A program made the position numbers and the translations under genes. A stretch of 64,000 nucleotides of DNA from Himantopus leucocephalus (taxonomy: Eukaryota; Chordata; Aves; Charadriiformes; Recurvirostridae), in contig RSEF01000031.1 of assembly GCA_003993805.1 (NCBI GenBank), positions 50,428,984 to 50,492,983 on the forward strand, written 5' to 3'. Under the pieces are notes generated by a model. The model was given only the letters and a program-made list of their open reading frames with translations. It ran no database searches and had not been told where the DNA came from. Shown in pieces: positions 49,378 through 60,625 of the stretch. The first letter of the stretch is position 1. Every line of letters begins with the position of its first letter.

Positions 49378-51661
49378 TTGCTGGGGGGAGAGACATATCC
49401 CATTGCACAGGTGTGACTCAGATATAGTGTCTGTTTCAGGTTTGTGTGCCTGTTGTTAATTTGTAAATAATAGCAATTATGATAAATAATGAAGAAGAAT
49501 GGACTTGAGGGAAGAAAAAAATGGACCATTAAGAAAGTACGGGGTTTCAAAAGGCCTTGACAGGAAAAGAGGTCTAATGTCTTGGTACAAATCATCACGA
49601 ATTGGACACCTTATGTCTTAGGATGGTCCCAACAAAAACGGTTCATTGATCAGTAAGGAGGGACTGCCGTCCTTGTTGATAAAGGTTTGAGGTTGTCTAA
49701 GCATGTCAAATGGAAAGGCTGAAAAAACCTTCTTTTGTGGTCAGTTACACTGTCTAGAGTGAGCAGGATTTTGACTTCCTGACCTTACAACTCTTCAGCA
49801 GTGAAAGCTGTAGCTAATCAAGGCATCCCTATCAGGCAGATAGAAAATCCAGATTCTTTCCACAGTTTTTACTTTAGCAGTTCTAATAGACATCAATAGA
49901 TAAAGATGAGGGGGAACTTGGCAATATTTTTTATCCAATCTATTATGCCGACAGCTCTGCTGTATATAGTGTGCTACTTTTATAACCCATCAAGCAGCAG
50001 ATATGGAACAATGTTTGCAAGCAGTACCAGCTGTCAAGCCTCTAAAGAATTCCCAAACACTTGAGTTCAGGTTTAAATGGGGAGACAGGGGAGGGAAGGG
50101 TGATGCTGTTACACACAAACTATCACTGCCCATGGGGTAGAGCACATAAAGAATCTTTGGAAATGTACTAATCCTCCTTGAGAGACACGAACATAAAACC
50201 TAAAATGCATTCCATATGTTCCAGTGTCCTGTTGCTGCTCTAATTCCAGCTGAAAGCATAAAACTTAGCAACCTTTATATTGATGCTAAACACATTGCGT
50301 CATTCCTAACATTGATATGTTTTATGCTAATACAATTAAATTTGCTTCAACATAATCCTGGTAAGATAAACACCATTGCTGTCATGATAAACATCACAGC
50401 TATGTATCTCTCAGCAGTAAAATGGAAGAAAGACGTGTTATCCAAACCAATATGATGAGACTCTCTGTCTGCCATGCCCTGAGAATTTCTTCTCCATTGT
50501 TTTTGCTGATCAGCATGGTGCAGAGGTGAATGTTGTTGCTCTGCATGTGAAAGCTGTCACAGCTAATGTTGTGTGCCTTTGACAATGAATAGCAATAACA
50601 AACTAAAAAATCCCACTCAGACTCCTCGGCTAAAAAAAGCATTTTGTGGTGGAAGTATACCTTCAGATTACACTTATATCTTGTAAGCTACCTCTACAAA
50701 CATAGACTGTTGCTATACAATAAAAAGTCTTTTCTCCCTAAGGCAGCTAGTGGTCCAGGTTTGGGTTTTTTTTTGTAAAGGACTAAAACTGATATCTGAG
50801 GGATGAAGTGAAGTTTGCAGTGACAACTGGCTGTTACTATCTTCTTCCAAACACTTCCGCACAATTTTTGCTAGGTAGCTAGTGCCCTTAGCAAACAAAA
50901 CATTGGACTTAAGACTTTCTGATTCACACACTGAGGTAGCACCATCAGCAGATGAGGAAAGGGATCTTGCACATTTTGGGCAAACCAAAGTAGCATCACA
51001 GAGGAACAGGTGAGAGCATGCAGGTAGGGAAAGGCTGGCTGAGAAGTAGCAGTGTCATAAGAACCTGCGCACTTGTGTGATACCTTCTGTTTCATGTCTA
51101 ATGCTCATGCCCTTTCAAGGGCCTGGTGAGGTCATTTTTACAGTGGCTGGATCAGAGCATTTCACTATGTATAACGGCAAGATCTAACCACCTTCACAAA
51201 AACCCAGATACAAAGGTACATTTCAGTATGTTGAACCTGTGTATTGAAAGGGGATAGAAAAGGATAAGTGAAGTGAAGGACCAACTCTGGCTTCAAATGT
51301 TTCCAAAAAACTACCAAACTTCCTATTGGCAGGGTAGGAGAGCAGGAATGCAGGAGAAAGCAATCTGGCAGCCAAAAAGAATGTCTAATAGCGGGCAATA
51401 AAAATATTTTTTCACTAAATTCTATTGACTACTTCATGACATTGAGGTCGTGCAGCAAGATGAAGAAACAAGATGGCTCCCCAGCAAACCAGAAGAGTGG
51501 TAAGAAATGTAATATTTCTCACTGAAATGTGGAAAATGTTCTGTGTGAAGGAGTTATGGGTAGAATTTACCCATAGCTGGGATCTGGACCAGAATCCACT
51601 TGCGTAACCATGGTCTAACACCCTGGAAAGGCACAAAACTGTGGTGTCCCCCACAGACTAT

Positions 51662-51740
51662 TTTTGCGTCCCTGGGCAAATGCTGCCAGCGCCTTCAGTT
51701 CCCCATCTATGATGTGGGGTACCACTACCCTTGAGAGCAG
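51662..51740 (+). repeat. MIR-like SINE fragment
   Basis: CCCTGGGCAAATGCTGCC, GCCTTCAGTTCCCCATCTAT and GATGTGGGGTACCACTACC match MIR in order (CCTTGGGCAAGTTACTT, TGCCTCAGTTTCCTCATCTGT, AAATGGGGATAATAATAGTACC). The head of the element is not visible. Confidence 0.58.
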
Positions 51741-52102
51741 GAAGTCTTGTCACTAAGTATAAGTGAAGGAAAAGCAGGCAGGCAAGATTTCATCTGACAC
51801 TCAAAACTAACTGTGTGAAATAGAGAAGGATTTATATTCTTGGTTAATAAGTAAATAGAGTTGGTGCATCATGCCTACAGCATAAACAGGTCCCCATACT
51901 TTGGGTTCCAACAACCTGTCAGGCTCTGCTGTTCCCTCGCACTGTATTCAACGATGATTACTAAGAGTGCCACCCTGGGAAGATTTACATGTCCAGAGCA
52001 AGGAAAAAAACCAATAAATCTGTTTGCATAACTTGGCCCTGATGAAACTTTCAGTGTGGCTTTCCAGCTTCAGGTCATTTACTTTCTCTTTTTTTTTTTC
52101 AG

Positions 52103-52444
52103 AAGACCTCACCTGGAGCATTTCAGGAGTTAAAAGTCCAAAGCAACAGCATGTGAAAGGATGGATGGCTATAAACAAAGTCACAATGACCTCTTCCTCT
52201 GACTGGAAGGCTGCATTTCACACTTTTCAGGTATCTCTCCATCATTTATTGGGCTTTTTAAAGTGCCAGGACCCCATTCCTAGGGACAGCACAGGCGGCA
52301 GGAGAAGCATGGGACACCTGCACCGGCAGGAGAAGCATGGGACATCTGTACCACATCGACGGTTCCTGAACAAAAACCCGCTTCACAAAGATGCAAGACA
52401 GACATGCAAGGTTTCAGGGAAGCTTTTGTTTTGGGAGGAGTTAG
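52103..52444 (+). other. Exon-like segment, plus strand (unproven)
   Basis: A textbook acceptor (CTCTT, eleven T, CAG) opens an uninterrupted frame of 113 codons that reaches the strong donor GTTAG|GTAAGATG. An inner donor TTTTCAG|GTATCT at 52231 would give a 128-base exon. The peptide starts DLTWSISGVKSPKQQ; an in-frame ATG lies upstream at 52042. The segment holds a 28-base tandem duplication whose length is not a multiple of three, which argues against a conserved coding role. A non-coding RNA exon or chance is more likely. Confidence 0.2.
52297..52352. repeat. 28-bp tandem duplication (2 copies)
   Basis: Two adjacent 28-base units beginning GGCAGGAGAAGCATGGGACA differ at two bases, both C-to-T type (CACCTGCACC versus CATCTGTACC). 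The duplication lies inside the plus-strand open segment 52103-52444 and shifts the reading frame between copies, yet both frames are open. Confidence 0.93.
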
Positions 52445-53890
52445 GTAAGATGTGAGACACCTCATCGAGGAAGATCTCTTCCTTCTTTATACATCTCTTC
52501 TATCTTTACACATACACTGGTTGGCCACATATAAATTAGCTCCAGAGGTTCAGTAAAACCTTCCAAATCAGTACTGAGATGGCAGGAGACAGGACAGGAT
52601 CCCCTCGCTCACTCCAGGACAAGCTACTTCTCTTTTTGTCATAGGGTCTGTCTGTTCCCACCTGCAAAGTGGTGTTAATGTTATTGAACTTCTTTCTTAT
52701 GTGATCAGAAAGCCACAAACTAAAAGCACCAAGAGGTCTTATTACAGTTCCTTACACAAATAATAAGCTCACTGTCACCACTGATGGGATTTTAGAGCCA
52801 CAGGCTGTAGAAAATGTAGCATGCCAGCTCAGATGCATTTCAGCTCCTGTTCTGCAGCTCCTCTGCCAAACAGGAACACGCCTACAGTGTGTGACCGTGA
52901 TCTATTGACTGCCAAGGTGGTAATATTCTTGGCCACCCAGCACGAAATTGCATTGCATGAGCAAATACAGCATGAGACTTTCCTTTAGCGCCCCTCTCAC
53001 CAAGTTGTTACCCAAATTGAATTAATTACGCGGGGTCTGGGTTATGGGAAACTCCTGTGGAGTTGCTTTTTACCAAGTGGGATCCTGGAAAAGAGACATC
53101 TGCACAGAGAGGCTTTGCCCCAAGTGAATGGTTCCAGTGCAAGGAGACGCTGCCGGAGGGACAAACCTTATCTTAGGAACTGGGGCCCAGCGCTAACAAG
53201 CTGCAAATATGTCTTGTCAGCTCTTCCCTGAGCAAATCAGAGAGGAGGCTGGGAACAGGTCCAGGCACAGGCAGATAAAAAGGTGTGTTACAGCTTTGTC
53301 TCCTTGTATCCATTTTCCAAATCTAGTAATTAGTTTCTTAACTTTGTCTTGTAGCGGGCTAAAACTCGTTTTACTTTTCACCCAAATCTCGCCTGCTGTG
53401 CAGACTGATTTCAGGGTGATATGGCAACTTTGGAGGTGCTCTGCTCTCCAGGGAGTAGCAAGTCATGCACTTTAGGGCCGCTGACACCCAAGCCACGGGT
53501 AGAAGTCTCCCAGGAGCACGTGTGAGACAGGGCAGACATGGAGGGTGGTATGGAGCAGGGCACTGAGAGACAGCCTGGGGCATGGGGCTTGAGTCTCCCT
53601 AATCTCTCACCATCGTCTGTAAAAGCGCTCTTGAGGAACTGCCTGCTTGCCTCTCCTTTCACATGTGTGACTTTACAAAAGTTTTGGTGGTAAAAATCAA
53701 CCTAGCTGTTGTTTATAATTTGCTACAGCCTCACGTAGTAATCCAGGTGCAAGTTTCTTTCTGTGGTCTATATGAAGAGCCTTGAGCAATTTTCTCAGAT
53801 AGGCACATTGGCATAGCTACATGAATTGCACCATGCTATCACCTGACCAGCCTGTGCCCTTTTCAACACAGTGTTTTTTTGTGTTCCAGG
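52445..53890. other. Gene-free stretch
   Basis: No recognised gene. Short open frames on both strands, for example 53209-53475 plus and 53371-53662 minus, overlap each other and show no domain. No repeat family could be named. Confidence 0.65.
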
Positions 53891-54100
53891 TCATAGAATC
53901 ATAGAATATCTCAAGTTGGAAAGGGCCCATAAAGATCATGGAGTCCAAATCCCTGATCATTGCACAACTACCTAAAATTAAACCATAGGATTAAGAGCAT
54001 TGTCCAGATACTCCTTGAATTCTGACAGGCTTGGTGCCATGAACACTTCACTCGGGAGCCTGTTCCAGCGACCAACCACCCTCTTGGTGAAGAAAGGTCA
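53891..54100 (-). repeat. CR1 LINE fragment, 3' end, minus strand
   Basis: TCATAGAATCATAGAAT is the reverse complement of the CR1 3' terminus. It is followed by TTGGAAAGGGCCCATAAAGA, AGTCCAAATCC, ACTCCTTGAATTCTGACAGG, TTGGTGCCATGAACACTTC, GGGAGCCTGTTCCAGCGACC and ACCACCCTCTTGGTGAAGAA, all familiar parts of the CR1 3' region in order. The copy is truncated: homology fades soon after the GTGAAGAA box, far short of a full-length element. It is inactive. Divergence looks moderate, so it is younger than the copy at 57860. Confidence 0.95.
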
Positions 54101-56395
54101 GGCAGGTATAAAGAATGTTTCAGTCTCCAGTGTCCCTTGCAGAACACCAAAGTTTCCTCAGCCTTGACTCGAGGCTTTGTGTATGGACAGTGGAGAAAAG
54201 ATGGTGCAGGGTTTACCGGAGGGCTCTGGGACACATACGTGCATAGGGAAGATGTAATCAAAGTTTACAGACCTCTCCATGGTAAAAGAAATAAACTGCT
54301 ATTTTGGTAACAGACTAGCTAGAGGAACAAAGTCAAGTTCTGTTCAGGAGAAAAACCAAAGGTGGTTCGTTATCTATGCACCGGCAACCTCTGGCACATC
54401 AATATTACAGAAGAAAATTCCTTTAATATACTCATTACCTGACAGCTGTGATGTGATAGCCTCCAGAGGGGGACAAGGATGGAAATGCACAGAGAAAAGT
54501 TTAGACAATTACATTGCTATAGCAGCGATGGTCTAATTCTGAAAGGGTGGCAAGGTCACGTTGTTAGTTAGCTGTTTAGTCAAATGGCTGATGATGCTGC
54601 CATGTGTAATGATCAGGGGACTGCAGGTGCCAGTTCCTGTGACACAGACATCACCGCTCAGTGTAACTTCTCTAATCTTGTCTTCATCTAATTGGTCTCC
54701 ATTTCAAATGCTGATACTGTCCATTTTGCTCAAAGGCTTCTGGGTTTAGTGATGCTCAGTCCCGTGAATCCCCCTTGGATTCTGTTGGGAACGATGGCAT
54801 CTTTTAATAGACCAATGTGTATGTGTTGATTGAATAATCTCTAACTATTAATTCACATCTGTAGTCTCAGTCTTTAGCACTACCCCAGTGAATGTAGTGA
54901 TAATCAGCAGTTGCTTCTTCCAGTCTGATAAATACAGGGGCCATGGACACATTCAGAGGTGGATTATTTTGGCTCGCTGACCATCTGCACTACCTCAGGT
55001 AGAAAATCTGAACTGACCAGGTAGAAAACAGAACTGCAGCATTCGCTCCTTGGCATCCAAGCCTAAAATAACAGCAGAATGGACCTTTCGCTTGTGGCAC
55101 CTAGGAGTAATTTCTAATTTTTTTTTTTACACTTTCTTTCCATTCCTGTTCCAAGCCAGGAAGTGAAGAGGCGTGTCAAAACAAAGCAATTACAGAAAGG
55201 TTAACCAACACCTCTACCCCCCCCTTCCCCTCCACCACAACCACGATGTGTGCAGTGGTGTCCAGATCAAGCCAGATGGGCCCCTGACTGCCTTTTCCTG
55301 GACTGCTCGACTTTGCTGGCTGGAGGAGAAGGCTCTTGATTGCTCTCTAAGTGGTGTAAGAGAGTGGCCTTCTGTGCTGTTAAACCAAACAGGGCAGCAT
55401 ACCACAGCAACGTGAGCTGCTGACAGGGAGGGTGAGATTCTGGGTTACTCTGCTCCATTTCTGGGCTATTGCAAGAGCTGCTGTTGTAAATGGTAAATCC
55501 AGGCTTTATTTGGATTTTTTCACCCTCTTCCAAGCATATGTTCTTGTAAATATGTCTGTGTTGTCTTGCAGAAAGCAGGTACAATCACTATGTATACCTA
55601 TTTGTCCACCCTTCTTGGCAAACCAAAGCTTTCTTATATCCTTTAAGCACTGTATTCGCAAAAGTAAGACTGATGAGCAAATTAACTGTTTTTACCATGA
55701 TGCACAGTTAAGGTGTGGAATTCCTGCTACAGGAAAGTTAGTAATGAAAAAGGAGTTAAAAGGGAATTAGAAAAAAATGCATGGAGGACAGATGCACAGA
55801 TGTGCGTTTAACATGACGCTGTGTACGCAGAGAGAATCCACAAACCACAGTGGAAGTTGGGGATACAAATTACAAAATATTCACTCTGTTTCTTGTATGA
55901 CTTTCCTGAACATGTGCCTCTGACCACTGCTGGAGACAGAATACTTCTGTAGATGAACTTCTGGTTTGATCAAATACCGGAGTGTCTTATGACCTTAACC
56001 AAATTTACACACACACAGCTACCCGCTGCATCCCCTGCATTCCTCTGATTGGTATTACCTAGAACTCACTATGAAGCCAGACTATGAGGACTCCTGCTAT
56101 CTTTGTATTCAGCTGAATAAAAATGCAAGGTTTTAGAGCAAAGTGAAGAGTAACGTGCATTTTCTATTGAGTTCTTAACCAAACAGTCAGCTCTTTGGAG
56201 AGTTTATAATTTCCCTTTACTATGAGACAATTTATTTGCTTTTTCTTTCAGAACTTCTGTTTCTTCCCTTAGGCCAACTGAAGATCCTCCCAGGAGTGCC
56301 TCAAACACAGACTAACAGAAGTTGAGATGCGCGTGCACGAGGACAGATTCAGAAAAAAGCTAATAGGACTTGCAAAATGTACTGCGTATTGCATG
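54101..56395. other. Gene-free stretch
   Basis: No recognised gene. A T11 run at 55118-55128 and a C-rich patch near 55217 are the only simple features. On the plus strand a good acceptor ends at 56251 (TTTGCTTTTTCTTTCAG), with a second at 56272, but no donor follows closely, so at most it could begin a terminal exon. Confidence 0.62.
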
Positions 56396-56472
56396 TCAGG
56401 AGATCTAGTCTCTGATCTCATGTCTGTGGCTTGGATGAGTACTTCACGCTCCCTTGCCTTTGCACCATTTTG
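56396..56472 (+). repeat. MIR-like SINE fragment
   Basis: GTCAGGAGATCTAGTC, CTGTGGCTTGGATGAGTA, CTTCACGCTCCCTTGCCTTT follow the order of an amniote MIR-type core (GTCAGGAGATCTGGGTTC, TGTGACCTTGGGCAAGT, CACTTCACCTCTCTGTGCCT). Strongly diverged. Confidence 0.55.
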
Positions 56473-57859
56473 ACTGCAATTTCTATGTAAATAGGCTTTT
56501 TAATGTTGCTATTTTTCTGTATAGACAGTAGATCTTCAGTGATTTTTTTTTGCTTGAAAATGCTACTGGCACTTTGTGATTAAGGATAGGCACCGACATC
56601 CTTCAGAGGCCAGCCTCTGCAGAAAAGGGGGAACTTTCTATCAAGCACAGCTCTTTTTCCTTGGTGATTTACGACTGATTACTGTGGCAGCTTCCTTTGC
56701 TGAATCTGAGTGTGAAATCCTTTTATAGTTTTGTTCTCTTAAAAAATCACACTCCTGTTGATGTTAAATTTTCTTTTTAGTGCTAGGCAATCAGTATTTT
56801 TAATTTACAGTGCAGGTGAGATCATGCAAAGCATTTAAATTACCTTCCGGTGATTCAAAGAAGGTAAGTAATGAGGGAATTACCCAGTCTTAAAATCAAA
56901 CTGGAGCAATCAGACTAGTCCTGTTAATAAATTTGCTTTCATTAGAAAAAGTATCAAATAACATTAAGTTATTGTTTGTCTTATGAAGATATCTCGATGT
57001 CCAGCTATAGATCTTGGCTGTCATGCACAAGAAGATATACAAGGACAGAACAAAAGTGTCAGTCCTGTTCCAAACACTTTAAACAGGCTGGGATACCTCT
57101 CTTTTGCTCTCCTTGCATGTGGCCTCCTTAATGAAATGCTCCTCCTTGTTATATGGGAACGTTTTATGCCTGCTTTGCAGTCCCTTTGTCTTGCCCAGTG
57201 AAATCTGCTATGGTCAGGAGAAGAACATCCCTGTAGCAGCTTGCCTGGGTTGTCGCTGAACCATGACGAGGCCAAGAGCTACAAACTTTCCCTTCTGTGT
57301 GTTGTAAATGGAAACAGACACGCAGTTTTCTGCCTCAGGGTCTCAGAGGATTGTGGCAAATCAGGCAACCTTTCTGAGTGACACTGACAGCTTTGCCTTT
57401 CTCTGGGAAAAGATGAGGGCTTGCAAATGTAAACCAAAACGAGGGATTAACCTAGCAGGAGAGACTTATAGCAATAGCAGGGAAAAAGAAGAAAGCCATG
57501 GAAAGCATTAAATTTAGGGCAACCCAGCTGAGCTATCGCAACAGCTGCCTAGGAGAGCGTTTGCTTGTCCAAGATTACTTCAAGGTTTGTTGTGCAAATT
57601 CAAAGCCTGCTATAGAAAATTGGTGCTAGGGAAGAGGAGCAGGGAAGCTTTTCCAGTGAGTGACAGGAGTTTTGACATAGGTCTGCGATAGTCATGAAAG
57701 TCACTATATTGCAAGATGGTCTTAAGGGGAAATTAATCCATTTAACCTGTCACTTAAAGACTGAACAGTAATCCCAACATCTAAACATCACTAGCACATT
57801 TACTCTCCAGTGCTGACACCAAAACAGAGACTGTTAACACCCTTTCTCATATGACAATT
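56473..57859. other. Gene-free stretch
   Basis: No recognised gene. It contains the exon-like segment at 56811-56863. A plus-strand frame at 56983-57201 (72 codons) has a hydrophobic stretch (LSFALLACGLLNEMLLLVI) but no signal of being real. Confidence 0.62.
56811..56863 (+). other. Exon-like segment, plus strand (unproven)
   Basis: Two nested acceptors (ending at 56780 and 56810) precede a segment that ends at a near-perfect donor AAGAAG|GTAAGTAATG. From the second acceptor, 53 bases carry two leading bases and an open frame reading QVRSCKAFKLPSGDSKK. The phase would also join to the end of 52103-52444. Not recognised; chance remains likely. Confidence 0.16.
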
Positions 57860-58052
57860 TCACAGAACCGTAGAGATGTTGGGCTGGAGGTCTCGAGTCC
57901 AAACCACCTCTGGAAACAGGACTATCACCAATGCTAGCTCAGGGCATCCCAGCTTTGTCTAGCTGAGTCTGGAAAGCCTTCTGGGATGAAGGTTTTACAG
58001 CCTTTCTGAATAACCTATTCTTGTGCTGCACCATCTTCCTTATGAAGAAGAT
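57860..58052 (-). repeat. CR1 LINE fragment, old copy, minus strand
   Basis: CACAGAACCGTAGAGATGTT, then AGTCCAAACCACCTCTGGAA, AGCTCAGGGCATCCCAG, GAGTCTGGAAAGCC, ATGAAGGTTTTACAGCCTTT and ATAACCTATTCTTGTGCTGC match, in order, the reverse complement of a CR1 3' region (CACAGAATCACAGAATG, AGTCCAACC, GCTCAGGGC, GAGTTTTGAA, GGATGGAGACTCCACAGCC, CAACCTGTTCCAGTGCT). It is clearly more decayed than the copy at 53891 and lacks a neat terminal repeat. Confidence 0.85.
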
Positions 58053-59279
58053 CAGCTTTTGTCATGCAGATGATATGGCACCAACTAGAGATTGGGGGTT
58101 TTTCTGGAGCCATAAACTATTTCTGGCATTCTTACAGAAAATATAAAAAATCTTAAATTGAAATTTTATACTATATGCTCAACTTTATAGAGAAAATGTA
58201 TATGTTGCCAAACATATTTATTGTAGTTTCCCATCACAGTAAGAAGCATTTCTAGTCCACTCAGAGACTTGCAACACTTCTTGCCAGAACTAAGTGATTG
58301 GGGACATCTCTCTGCTCTGACAAGTTTGAATTTGAAATAACTTTGAAATAACCTTGTAATATGGATATACAGCTAGAAATTTATTTGGAGATGCAGTGAT
58401 ATAATCCCAATGATAAATCACACTGCATCATGTACAAGGTCAGGTCTGACTCTGTCATCAGCACCAAAGATCTCTATAGGCTACATTATAACCTTTATGA
58501 TGGCAATAACTATTCTTTCAGAGCTTTCCAAAACTCCCCTGCACGTCTATGGAAATGTTACAACCAGAAGAACAAAGAGAGGAGGACAAAGCCTTGGAGC
58601 AATTCAGAGGTACAGGCAGGAATAAAATATGAATTTTCATAGGCTCTGTGTGATCTCCGTTGTAATAATGTTCCAACAATTATTAGCAGTCCAGTTCTTC
58701 TTTGCTCGATTATATTCAGCAGCTTCAACTCCATTGGACAAAGCTGGCAGCAATGTAAAGCCTCAATGACTTTTAGTTATGTTATGTTAACGTTATTCCC
58801 ATTTCACAGGCTGAGAAGAGAGGAAGTTCTTACAGGATCCCAAGTCTCTGCCTTTTATTTGTCTTGCGCCTTTAGCCAGACTATATCTCAATACTTTTTC
58901 CCAGTTTACTAATGGTCTCTGGGCCCACAAAAGTCATAGCTTATGATGCACCACAAGGACGCAAGCTAGTTGAGGAGTGCAGCATATAAGCAAAAATGAG
59001 AACATAAGAACTCTGAATTACTACTCCCACCAAGCTGTGGAGCAGTGTTGTTTTATTGTGTCATTTTTAATAGAAGCATTTCCAGTTTTCAGCAAGAAGA
59101 AATAGGTATCCTTTCTTTCTTGACAAAATATCAGTGATTTCCATGAAAAGCACATAGTTTAAAAACACATAGACTTGTTTGTTTGTTTTTAAAATCAATT
59201 TCCTATTAAATATGTTGTAACGTAGTATTCCAGCCTGTACTTCTGCATAAGTAAATCCAAACACAAGCCACCGTGTTAC
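58053..59279. other. Gene-free stretch
   Basis: No recognised gene. A small tandem 11-base repeat (TTTGAAATAAC twice, 58331-58352) and a weak minus-strand MIR-like piece at 58788 are the only features. Two overlapping plus-strand frames at 58410-58642 are open for about 70 codons each with no domain. Confidence 0.62.
58788..58845 (-). repeat. MIR-like SINE fragment, minus strand (weak)
   Basis: GTTATTCCCATTTCACAGGC followed by TGAGAAGAGAGGAAGTTCTT and GGATCCCAAGTCTCTGCC resembles the reverse complement of the MIR middle (TTATCCCCATTTTACAGATG, AGGAAACTGAGG). Short and diverged. Confidence 0.42.
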
Positions 59280-59356
59280 CTGGCCAGGTTTCTGGAGGGT
59301 GTGGAAGTCTGTTTCTCCTGATAACATTTCCAAAAACAATTGGTTCTTCAAAACTT
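59280..59356 (-). other. Exon-like segment, minus strand (unproven)
   Basis: On the minus strand a good acceptor (GTAATTTTTATTTTCAG) is followed by 77 bases ending at the donor TGGCCAG|GTAACA. The open frame has one leading base, 25 codons and one trailing base, and reads SFEEPIVFGNVIRRN, then RLPHPPETWP. The trailing base would fit the leading bases of 35797-35928 or 40493-40544. The segment sits inside the longest ATG-initiated frame of the window (59206-59682, 158 codons), but that length partly comes from a phenylalanine-rich stretch over an A-rich tract. No family is recognised. Confidence 0.25.
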
Positions 59357-59568
59357 CTGAAAATAAAAATTACTTTATTTAGATATGTATGGTGAAATGC
59401 ATATAAGATATCACATTTTGTCACCCTAATATGTGTGTTTTGTTTAACATTTTTTAGAAAGAAACTTCCGGGATGAATGGAAACTTGCAAAACAATATTG
59501 CTTGTGTCCAGAAAGGAAGGAAAAGAAACGAAAAACCCAATATAAGTACACTGAGAAAGCATGATTTT

Positions 59569-59634
59569 AAAAAAAAGAAAACCACAACAAAAAACAACAA
59601 ACAAGCAAAAAAAAACCCTCAGAAAACAAAAAAA
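59569..59634. repeat. A-rich low-complexity tract
   Basis: About 66 bases made almost only of A with scattered C, including several AAAAACAACAA units. On the minus strand it encodes a run of phenylalanines and leucines, which explains the F-rich part of the long minus-strand frame. It could be the decayed tail of an old retrocopy. Confidence 0.85.
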
Positions 59635-60517
59635 TCTGTAGCATAACCTTTTGTCTGCCAGCTGAAATGCAACCACATCCAAAGTCCAAATCAGAAGTCT
59701 TGAGCAGTAAAAGATGTTTCAAAGCAGTGATGCATCAGAACTGTCTCTGGAAACAGCCCGACAGCCAAGAATTCCCCTCCGTTAGGAAACACCCTCATTC
59801 CAAAGCCTCAGACATCTATTTTGAATACATATAATTTATTGCCCCATCATCATAATAACATTATTATTTATTTACCTAAGATGATAACAGTGACTAAGGG
59901 CCTAGTTAGGATCAGAGCTTGATTACACTTTACAGATATAAAATGGAAGATAATGCTTGTTTTAAAGAGTGTTTGGTGTAAACTAACAATAGTCTTAGTG
60001 TTACACCCAGCAATGGAAACAGACCAACAGCAAAGGTCTGGGTGGAAGACATTATGACTCCCCTAGAAGATCAAGAGAAAGTAAGCATGCCCTTTAATTC
60101 ACCAATGTGCCAGATGCATATGAGCCTTGTTGAGTTGAAAAGTTTGATTAACACTTCAGTGGTGGTGCTATTTTCTCAAATATCTAAAGTATCAATGCTC
60201 TTACTATCAAGCTAAGACACAGACATGCACTGAGGCCTTTTGTTCAGGAACTTTTTTTTGAAGAAGGAATGAAACATTGTAACATGTAATGAAAAAATAA
60301 TTCTCTGAGGTTGTTAAAGTTCATTTTGTGAGCGGGCAGAAAATCATAGCTCAGATTTGCAATATTGATACTATGCTCATGAGAAGAAGACTTAATTTCC
60401 TTAGGACCTACATTTTTACTGGAAATGTGGTGTGTTAAGTACAGCTACTCATACTTACGTACACCATACAAGGATGCTAAAGCATAACTGCTGATTTCTT
60501 TAGGGGGTAGAAAATCC

Positions 60518-60532
60518 TTTTTTTTTTTTTTT
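60518..60532. repeat. T15 homopolymer with acceptor-like end
   Basis: Fifteen T followed by CTTCACAG, so it also resembles a plus-strand splice acceptor ending at 60540. No donor or open frame of note follows. Confidence 0.85.
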
Positions 60533-60550
60533 CTTCACAGAGTTAAGAGG

Positions 60551-60625
60551 TAGCATATAGTTGTCTGTTGCATATGGAAGGTCTGGATCCAATTCCCAAC
60601 TCTATCATCTACTTTCATTATGGAC
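60551..60625 (+). repeat. MIR-like SINE fragment, 5' part
   Basis: GGTCTGGATCCAATTCCCAA followed by CTCTATCATCTACTTTCATT fits the MIR B-box and following box (TGGGTTCGAATCCC, GGCTCTGCCACTTACTAGC). The rest of the element is not visible. Confidence 0.45.

Larger units (their letters stand above)
48538..52102. other. Gene-free stretch
   Basis: No recognised gene. It contains a 29-base tandem duplication at 49136-49193, a (TG)8 run at 49362-49377, and a MIR-like piece at 51662-51740. Open frames are below 95 codons and unremarkable. Confidence 0.65.
59357..60550. other. Gene-free stretch with A-rich tract
   Basis: No recognised gene. It holds the A-rich tract at 59569-59634 and a T15 run at 60518-60532. 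A patch near 59930-59965 (TTTACAGATATAAAATGGAA) recalls the MIR CTGTAAAATGGG box but is too short to call. Confidence 0.62.

Noticed and set aside
53012..53105. Minus-strand micro-exon at 53080-53090
   Set aside because: A strong acceptor lies only 11 bases from a weak donor. Such tiny segments are expected by chance in this much sequence.
59206..59682. Longest ATG-initiated open frame (158 codons, minus strand) as a gene
   Set aside because: Part of its length comes from the A-rich tract at 59569-59634, which gives a low-complexity phenylalanine-rich stretch. No promoter, homology or domain is visible. Only the inner spliceable segment is kept as a weak lead.
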